Origin: Nectonema munidae
Taxonomy: Eukaryota > Nematomorpha > Nectonematoida > Nectonematidae
NCBI GenBank assembly: GCA_030549495.1
Contig: JAUIRK010000933.1
Location: 62,001-126,000 of the forward strand
Length of the DNA: 64,000 bases
Reading direction: 5' to 3'
A program made the position numbers and the translations under genes. Position 1 is the stretch's first letter, and each line of letters begins with the position of its first letter. This document shows, in pieces, positions 56,279-64,000 of this stretch. The notes under the pieces are model-generated. The model was not told where the DNA came from, did not search any database, and was given only the letters and a program-made list of their open reading frames with translations.

Positions 56279-56552
56279 TTTACGATCCTCGCTAGATGCT
56301 TTCTTGCTGAAGACGACGAAAAAGACGCGAATTCCGATAAAAATAGCGCTTGGCCTATTTAAATGTCAAATCAGTTTGTGAATTTATAAAAATAATTTGG
56401 AAAGTCAAAATGAATACGTAAAAAACATAAATACCTGATTTAGGGTGAATTGGATAAAATTTTCCCACAGCAAATCTTTTTGTTGAGAAATAAACGATAA
56501 GATAGTACAAAATATAGTGTACAAAATAAGAATAGTTTAATATATCACACAT
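56279..56552 (-). CDS. Candidate two-exon small membrane protein
   Basis: On the - strand an ATG at 56552 opens a hydrophobic stretch (YFVHYILYYLIVYFSTKRF) and reads VGKFYPIHPKSG up to a possible donor CAG|GTATTT at about 56433. A downstream segment (about 56352-56279) reads PSAIFIGIRVFFVVFSKKAS and ends SEDRKV with TAA overlapping AATAAA, as in WDR12. Two hydrophobic segments and a basic tail suit a membrane protein of about 70 aa. However, the intron phases do not agree as written, so either an exon is misplaced or this is chance. No family recognised. Confidence 0.3.
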
Positions 56553-58314
56553 GAATTAATCTTTGAAAAATGTAACGACCCCTCCTCAAAATGGCAGCTT
56601 TTTTATTAGTTTTTTTAACAGGACAATATTTTTTACTTAAAAATAATTAACAAAACTAAATCTTCTTTCGAAGCATACATTTACAAATTACTCTACTTCC
56701 ACACGTATGCACGTTAACTTTTTTAAATACTCTTACTTTAAGCTTACATTTTCATGAAGGGATGACTTAAAATCTTTTATGGGGGACTTTGTAGATCCTA
56801 AATTTATTTTTTTATCAAAAAATAAATGTTTAACTTTATAAAAATTTAAAATCATAAAAATAAATGTTTATTATTTTTTTATAATAGCAAAAAAATTATT
56901 TATAAAAAATATAAAAATTTATTTTATTTACATTATTGTACAAAATTTGCTGACCCACATCCTTTCAAAATTAGTGACTTTTCCTAAAATAGCTAGTTGC
57001 ATCAATTGATATCATTTCCATGATTGTTGAATGACACTCTAATATCAAAAACTGTCAATCAATCTCAAAAATTAATATTTTTCAAAAAAATTGATATTAT
57101 CTATAATTTACCTTTTAAATTAGGGTCCATATTTGGTACCCACTTGAAAATTTAAAATTATATAAAGTTTTGAAAGCATAATACATTATATATTTAATAA
57201 ATTGACGACGGCGGTTTCATTTCTGGACTCGATTTACGCTTTAAGTGTTTGAAAATATCTGAAAGCTTCAATCAGATTTGCAGTTTATATTTAAAAACTG
57301 TTTCCAAAAATATTTTCAAAATTTTAAATAAAATATCTCTTTTTATACTAAATCGACTTTGCTTATCCTTTTTTTTCAAAAAAATCATTTCTGTGAATTT
57401 TTTTCAGAAAAACGTTATATATTGCTTATATAGTACAAATATTAAATTATATATATTTTTTCGCTTATAATGCTTTCTTCAATCATGTTGAATATGAAAT
57501 ATTCATTTAAAAAAGAAAAAAAACGCATTACGAAATCTTTTAAAGATTAGTTTGAACTGAAAACATATTAAAAAGAGAACGTGTGATCAAAAAAAATTAT
57601 TTTAAAAACTAAGTATGTATCTTGACTAAATGGAAGATCTACCATGTTCCAATGAACTAGGAAGTTATCTAATATAGGATGCTTTAAAAAAGATTTTGAC
57701 AGTTAAAAAGTAGTTCCTCTTTTGCAAATGAAAAAAGCTTATCAGCTAAGATAACTATTATCAAATGCTCGAGAAATCTTAAAATTTTGAATAGGGCAGA
57801 GTTATCAAAAATGTCAAAGATGCCAATATGTGAAGATTTAGCACTATCAAGATAATTTTTAATTTAAATTGAATTTGTCCATCTTTTTCTTTTGTGTGAA
57901 AGAAAGAGTTTTTTAGATGAAGAATGTGGGAAATTTTTGTAATTGAACAATGAAAATGACCAATGATTTTATCAGAAAAAAACATTACATATTGTATTAA
58001 GTATATACAGCAAAATTACATATTGTATTAAGTATAGAAGAAATGACGTAAAGACTACAAACTATATATAACGAATTTATATCCAAAAATAAAGAGGTCT
58101 CATCGAGAAATCTAATTTACTGAAAAATCAAATATTTTGAGTGAATAGAACAACAAAATTTTGTTTATTAATTAAATTAAAAAATAATTAACAGAAAAAT
58201 ACTTCAAGTAGAATTTATCTTGAAGTTTAAATATTTGACATTGATTGGCAGATTTAAATGCCTTTTTCTTTGAAATTGTATGGTTTTAATAAGAAAATCA
58301 GAAAACCTTTATGA
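56553..58314. other. AT-rich spacer, no gene seen
   Basis: No supported gene. A short direct repeat ACATATTGTATTAAGTATA occurs near 57986 and 58017. Confidence 0.5.
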
Positions 58315-58809
58315 TTAACCCTCGCTTGACGGACGTATAAAATATAACACGGATGACGGACTCTATGACATTTTTGTCCAATTTTTTTTCTTATCTATTA
58401 CGATTACAATTTTTTTTTAATATAGTTTAGTATTTAATAGTTGTTTTTCTGTTGTTTAACAAAATAAAAACTAAATATTAAAAAATCTATGGAAGTTTTT
58501 AATTTTTAATTTAACGCCATCTATATTATTATGAAATTAGTATAAAAAACATAATAAATTTTGAGTTAGATTATTTCAAAAGCTACTATAGTACTTAGCA
58601 TAATAATTATTAATTTTTATATATAGCAACGATCAAAAAGTTTTTCGGTTGAGAAAAATCATTCTTTTTCACAAATTAATTTGTAAGTAAATTTTCTTTA
58701 TTTAACCGGACTTTGTTTTTTTGGTAATTATATCATACAAAATTTATATTACAAATGCCATAAATATTGAGCAATGGTATGATGAAAGGTATCGAACAAT
58801 TGTGATAAA

Positions 58810-59822
58810 TTTGCGTCATAGTATCTTTATATTTGAAATGCCACATATCGTGTCATAAATAAACTTGGCAATGTCATGATGAGATTTGTTATTGGGATTG
58901 ATTTGTTTATTGTATAAAATATATGAAGCTATGAACAACATCAATACGCGTTGTTATGACGTTTCTCTTCAATTTGTCAAGAATAATAAGCAATAAAGGA
59001 TCATAAACGATTTTAAAAACATTTTATATATGTATGTAATTTACTTCTTCACTTCTGATCTCTTTGCGTAATAGTATCTTTATATTTGAAATGCCACATA
59101 TCGTGTCATAAATAAACTTGGCAATGTCATGATGAGATTTGTTATTGGGATTGATTTGTTTATTGTATAAAAGATATGAAGCTATGAACAACATCAATAC
59201 GGGTTGTGATGACGTTTCTCTTCAATTTGTCAAGAATAATAAGCAATAAAGGATCATAAACGATTTTAAAAACATTCTATATATGTATGTAATTTACTTC
59301 TTCACTTCTGATCTCTTTGCGTCATAGTATCTTTATATTTGAAATGCCACATATCGTGTCATAAATAAACTTGGCAATGTCATTATGAGATTTGTTATTG
59401 GGATTGATTTGTTTATTGTATAAAAGATATGAAGCTATGAACAACATCAATACGCGTTGTGATGACGTTTCTCTTCAATTTGTCAAGAATAATAAGCAAT
59501 AAAGGATCATAAACGATTTTAAAAACATTTTATATATGTATGTAATTTACTTCTTCACTTCTGATCTCTTTGCGTCATAGTATCTTTATATTTGAAATGC
59601 CACATATCGTGTCATAAATAAACTTGGCAATGTCATGATGAGATTTGTTATTGGGATTGATTTGTTTATTGTATAAAAGATATGAAGCTATGAACAACAT
59701 CAATACGCGTTGTGATGACGTTTCTCTTCAATTTGTCAAGAATAATAAGCAATAAAGGATCATAAACGATTTTAAAAACATTTTATATATGTATGTAATT
59801 TACTTCTTCACTTCTGATCTCA
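58810..59822 (+). repeat. Four 253-bp tandem repeats inside the piggyBac
   Basis: Units start at about 58810, 59063, 59316 and 59569 (TTTGCGTCATAGTATC) and end CTTCACTTCTGATCTC. They differ at only a few bases each, for example TACGCG versus TACGGG, GTCATGATG versus GTCATTATG, and GTAATAG versus GTCATAG. Exact 253-base spacing and high identity imply recent unequal exchange or replication slippage. Confidence 0.95.
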
Positions 59823-59940
59823 ACTATTCAAACCTTGTACCATTTTGATCACTTTGTTTCACGCTCAAACTCGTGTTTCTTATTTCTTGAGCCGTGCGTT
59901 TTTTCTCACTTGGAATAAATTGATTTTCATTCTTTCCTTT

Positions 59941-61724
59941 ATGATGTCTTCTTCTTCTTCTTTGTCTACTGACTCCTTCTCCTCCTTCAGTAGCTTAGAC
60001 ACCGAATCTTCTATATCTTCTTACACAAGTGAAGAGGAATTACTTGATGAAACTTTAGTTGCTCCCGATGCAACAGAGTATACTAGAGACCCGAAACATC
60101 AAGGAGCAGGGAGACCTGAAAGCTTAAATATTTGAAATATTGTTCTGGAACCTCCTGATCCTAAAGGATTGGCTAAAAATATGAAAGACATTTTATCGAT
60201 CTTCAAACTCTTTTTTAATTTTGAATTAATTTCCTACATTTATGCGAAAACGTTGCACAAGATGGAAGCCAACTATAAGTAAGATTTTTAATTGTTTAGA
60301 TAGGATTTTAATTATTTCCCAAATTTTAGATCCCCGTGTCCTAAATATGCACAACTACTTCACTCATACAAAGTGTTCAAATTACATCATCTATTATCCT
60401 ATTTCGGAGCCTTGATATATATTGGGCAAAATGGGGATCAAAAAATAAAAGTTTCAGAATTATTCTCGAAATCTGGTTCTCCATTTTTGAAAGCTTCTAT
60501 TGGACGAGATATGTTTATCCTTGTCCATGTTTTTTTACGATTTGATGACAAGGAAAAACGTGATGCTTCTGATAAATTGAGTCCTATCCGAAAGATTCAT
60601 GATCATTTTTTCAGTATTTTTTCTTGTTATTGGACACCACACTCCACTGTGACGATTGATGAGCAATTAGTAACATTCAGAGGTAATTGTTCTCTGAAAA
60701 TATATGATCCCAAAAAGCCAGGTCACTATGGGATCAAGTTTTATCACCTGAATGATGCAAAGTTTTTCTACTTTTTGAAGCCTGAAATATATGTTAGCGG
60801 TTTGGAGGACAGAGCTTATTTCTCAAGTTTCAAAATCTGCCAAAGATTGATTCAAGAAAGCAATATTCCTACTGGGTGCGGCGTCTTACCGATAGATTCT
60901 TCACAAGTCATCAACTTGCTGTATGGTGTACTCAAAAAAGCTTGTCTTTGTGCGGCACAGTTACATCAAATAGACGATTCGTTCCAACACTATTCAGACC
61001 AAAGCACTTGAAAACATTGAAGTTAAAAGAATGTGAGAGTCTTTCAATTTATTCAGACTACGTTGCTTTATCAGCGTATATACCGAAAAAGCATGCTACT
61101 CGTAACTTCAAGGCTGTATATATTCTATCTTCACAACATAAAAATGTAAGAATCAGCAATGTTGCCTCTAAACCTGAAAGTTTGTTGCCTTACAACGAAT
61201 CTAAATGTGGTGTAGACGTTGCTAACAAAATGATAAGAACTTATAGGTCTTATAAACCTAATCGTAAGTGGACACATGCTGCGTTTTCTAATTATCTGGA
61301 TATTTCAGTCGTGAATACCTGGATAATTGCAAGGTTCAACACTCCTAATGAATTTCCATCTTGAAAACAGAGTGGTAGAAAGTATTTTATCAAAAGACTT
61401 GCTTTTTATCTATGTGAAGAAGCAATGAAAGTGAGAGCCCAACAGTCTGAATTACCGGTGGAGACAAAGTACTTACTTGCACATTATGGGTATGATCAAG
61501 CAACTGAAAATCAGCCTTCATCATCAAAAAGAGCATCTTGCTCAAAATGTATTTCGAAGAGAAGCCGTACAGCTAGAAGGTGTGAGAAATGTGGAGTCAC
61601 TGTGTGTAAAAATCATTCAAAAACGTTATGCTCAAATTGTTGCTGGTTTTATTTTAACGCCATCTTCAAAAAAAGTACAGTTTTATTCTTTTTATTCAAA
61701 ATAAATTTTTTTACCTTATCTTAA
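59941..61724 (+). pseudogene. piggyBac transposase, three lesions
   Basis: ATG at 59941 starts a Ser-rich, acidic N-terminus. An in-frame TGA lies at 60133-60135 and the same frame then resumes. A 51-bp intron (60279-60329, GTAAGA..TTTTAG) joins in phase. The core follows, with VTIDEQLVTFRGNCSLKIYD (first Asp). A frameshift near 60880-60890 leads to LTDRFFTSHQLAVW (second Asp), then NESKCGVDVANKMIRTYRSY (third Asp). A second in-frame TGA lies at 61362-61364. The C-terminal zinc domain CSKCISK, CEKCGVTVCKNH and CSNC follows. All catalytic Asp are present, so the decay is recent. Cut-and-paste transposase of TTAA sites, nuclear. Confidence 0.9.
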
Positions 61725-61874
61725 GAAAAATCAAATTTTACCATTATTTTCCTTGTTTTTTTTACTATATTTACATATAAATTTGGTAAAAGTTTTGTTT
61801 GTTAAATTTTTGGCTATTCTTAAATAACTGACCGATGCGTCGAAAAAGCATTGAGTCCGTCATGCGAGGGTTAA

Positions 61875-62429
61875 AGTCTATGTGAGTTATATTTCTCAAG
61901 ACTCCTCTTTGAATGATGTTTTTCCTCAAAAACTATTTTTTAAAGAAGAATTATAATTCTTCAATAATGATTTACAAAATAATTTGTGATAATAATCTTA
62001 AGATTTACCGCTTTAGGAATGTCTAACACAATTAATTAAAAAAATATATAAAAAAAAATTTAAAAAAAAACATCAATAAAAATGAATCACAAAAAAATTC
62101 AACTAAATATTATAGTTGAACCGAAATTAAAAAATCAAATTTAAGCGTCGAAATTTTAATTAGCTGAATGAATATTCAAATCATACAACCTTTTTGTATT
62201 TGCAAAAGTGTGTGCAAGTCTTTTGTTATAGAGGCAAGGATGTAGTGTGTGCATAAAAAGTGTTGTCTATCGAATATCCAACACAAGATATTGATTATGC
62301 GAAATTAGGGAAAATTGAATTTTCCATCCGAATATAAGGACTTCTATTAAATATTATTTACTTTCGCCACTTATAGTTAGTTCAATTAAACCTCGATCAG
62401 TTAACTTCAGCCCCAAATTTATATTTAAA
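61875..62429. other. AT-rich spacer, no gene seen
   Basis: No supported gene. Very A/T-rich runs occur at 62037-62080. Confidence 0.5.
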
Positions 62430-62433
62430 TTAA

Positions 62434-62558
62434 CCCATTTACGGCCAATGTTCCTATTTTGGAAAGTAATTTCATCTTCGTCTGCTTTTTTTAATAACTT
62501 TGAATATAAATCGTCTGCGTTTTTTAGATATCGTCTGCTTTGCTTGGCCTTAAATGGG
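62434..62558 (+). mobile_element. TTAA MITE
   Basis: Flanked by TTAA at 62430-62433 and 62559-62562. It has the same ends and core as 15034-15162, with a 4-base deletion after TTTTGGAA. Confidence 0.85.
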
Positions 62559-63026
62559 TTAAGATATGATGAGTGTAAATGACCTGGTTGTACCGAATGG
62601 TTTTACATATCACTAAAAGTATATCCAAAAAATAAAAAGGATTAAAAATATTAATAGGCAAATTGTGGTCACCAATTTATCTATGGTACTTCCACTATTT
62701 TCCAAAATATGAAAAGTTGAATATGAAGTTTCAATTCATAAAAGAATAGACCAATTCTTTTACATTGATTCCGAACTTTTAGAAAAAAATATTTGAAAAC
62801 GAATTATAACACTAACTCTAACATTGTTCGTAAAAAAGCCAAACGCTAATTCTAACATTAAGCGTAAACACTAGCACTTACTCTGAGCATACTCTTATAA
62901 TTGAACAATTGGTACATTTGGATGAGTTGGTTTTAGAACAATTTGGATTTGACCAATTGGCATTAAACCATTGACAAGATTTAACTTAAAAGTGTAACAT
63001 TCAATTCGTTATTAAACGGATTAGAG

Positions 63027-63686
63027 ACTTTTTGGCTTGACCATTTTGGCACTGATTTTTGGGCGCGGAACTTTTTGGCACTATAACAATAATAAAGGGA
63101 AAATTGTTTTCATCATCACACATTTTGATTTTTTTTATAAAACCAACCCCTTTAAATTACAATATTAAAAACTTAATGATGCTCAATTCATTCAATCCAC
63201 TAAAATTACGTTTTGAAGCCATTGGTAACATAAACAGTAAACTTAACCCTATCATAATTTGCAATCACATATGGCAATTATTATCATTAGTTAAAAATGA
63301 AACAAATCAAATCATACATTGCGATTGTGAATTAACCAAATTCATTTTGATTATACATTATAAATCAAAAGCGCAATTATTCTCAACTCAGTAAAATGTC
63401 ATTTGTAACTACCATCATACATATACACACACAATGCAATGCTTCACCTTAAAACAATAATTACTATAATAAAAATATTATACAAAATACCCCCTGTTTG
63501 AAAAAGTATAAATGAGATATGGAAGTTGCGTATTAATATTTTTTTACTGTAAAATAGTAATAGTCAAAATAAAATTAGTTTTAAATTATAACTTCAGCGC
63601 CAAAAAGTTTCGCGCATTAAGCGGCATCCCCAAATAGAACAGGTCGCGACAAAAAGGCTGAGCCAAAACGTCTGCGCCAGAAAGTC
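63027..63686. repeat. Inverted-repeat element rich in TTTTTGGC motifs
   Basis: GACTTTTTGGCTTGACCATT and GCGCGGAACTTTTTGGCACT on the left mirror, when inverted, GACTTTCTGGCGCAGACG and GCGCGAAACTTTTTGGCGCT on the right (63592-63686). The arms are about 60-100 bases with gaps and enclose about 500 AT-rich bases. The 111-codon frame at 63059-63394 has no motif. It is probably a non-autonomous DNA transposon. Confidence 0.6.
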
Positions 63687-64000
63687 CCATTCCCAGGACA
63701 AACATGTGTAGGAGTACACATTTAGCACTGCAGTTAGCGTACTAGTTAGTTTATTAATATTATAATGAGATTACCTCGATATGGAATGTCAAGGCAGTTT
63801 TTTTTATCTAAATGTTAGCTATAAATAAAGCAGAGTAGTGTTAAAAAGGTGATATAAAAATTGTATATCAATGCAAGTTATAAGAATGGTTAATGCCATC
63901 TCCGAACTACTCTACTATATAGATCTTACTTTTATTTGAAATATTCGAAATGTTCATAATGATGAATGATATTGATTTTTAGTTTAGCACAGACTAGTCA
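63687..64000. other. Spacer to window end
   Basis: Nothing supported. Confidence 0.5.

Larger units (their letters stand above)
58319..61870 (+). mobile_element. Complete piggyBac element, 3.55 kb
   Basis: TTAA at 58315-58318 and 61871-61874 flanks ends CCCTCGCTTGACGGAC and (inverted) CCCTCGCATGACGGAC, matching at 15 of 16 bases. TTAA target duplication and CCC termini are diagnostic of piggyBac. It holds four 253-bp tandem repeats (58810-59822) and a broken transposase gene (59941-61724). Confidence 0.95.

Noticed and set aside
58810-59822. CRISPR-like array
   Set aside because: The 253-bp units are contiguous with no unique spacers and sit inside a piggyBac in eukaryotic DNA.
63059-63394. 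111-codon + strand frame
   Set aside because: Begins without ATG in an inverted-repeat element. Composition follows the AT-rich DNA and no motif is visible.

Overview
The window is AT-rich (roughly 70% A+T), intron-bearing nuclear DNA of an invertebrate animal. Two conserved single-copy genes sit in a dense field of transposable elements (TEs). TE density, the mix of hAT, piggyBac, pogo/Tigger, Ty3/gypsy and LINE remnants, and short introns with GT..AG borders all fit a metazoan. I cannot assign a phylum from sequence alone.

Host genes. (1) A ZCCHC8 orthologue on the + strand, four coding exons at 9949-17791, encodes about 489 aa. ZCCHC8 is the scaffold of the nuclear exosome targeting (NEXT) complex. 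Introns 1, 2 and 3 hold a TTAA MITE, a Tigger remnant and another MITE. (2) A WDR12 orthologue on the - strand, seven recognised coding exons at 31287-47472, encodes at least about 445 aa. WDR12 is the PeBoW-complex ribosome-biogenesis factor. Its introns hold a hAT element with a precise 8-bp target duplication, a foldback MITE, a LINE 3' fragment with a 13-bp target duplication, and a degenerate multicopy gene. A Ty3/gypsy element lies 119 bp past its 3' end. (3) A weak candidate for the last exon of a small membrane protein lies near 56.3 kb on the - strand.

Mobile DNA, left to right: KIAA1586-like hAT fragment (1-530); tRNA-derived SINE candidate (about 1312-1465); ZMYM1/DUF4371-like hAT ruin (1640-3765) inside a 5.9-kb span bounded by 60-bp inverted repeats; Tigger/pogo ruin (11382-13065); ZBED/SCAND3-like hAT ruin (18690-20060); a nearly intact BED-finger hAT with one in-frame stop (21490-23433); a 2.68-kb element with about 80-bp inverted termini carrying an uncharacterised zinc-binding, possibly DDE-type protein (24633-27312); a Ty3/gypsy retrotransposon with 150-bp LTRs (27523-31167); a ZBED/SCAND3 hAT (33795-35941); a degenerate multicopy gene family (41151-42225); a LINE end (46653-46813); a KIAA1586-like hAT (53101-55440); and a complete but broken piggyBac (58319-61870) with four 253-bp tandem repeats in its 5' part. 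At least seven small TTAA-flanked MITEs share an internal CGTCTGC/GCAGACG core but differ at their ends, and are probably mobilised by piggyBac-type transposases.

I found no rRNA, bacterial-type operon, CRISPR array or credible free-standing tRNA. The strongest candidate for something undescribed is the 24.6-27.3 kb element. The TTAA MITE series and the repeat-bearing piggyBac come next.
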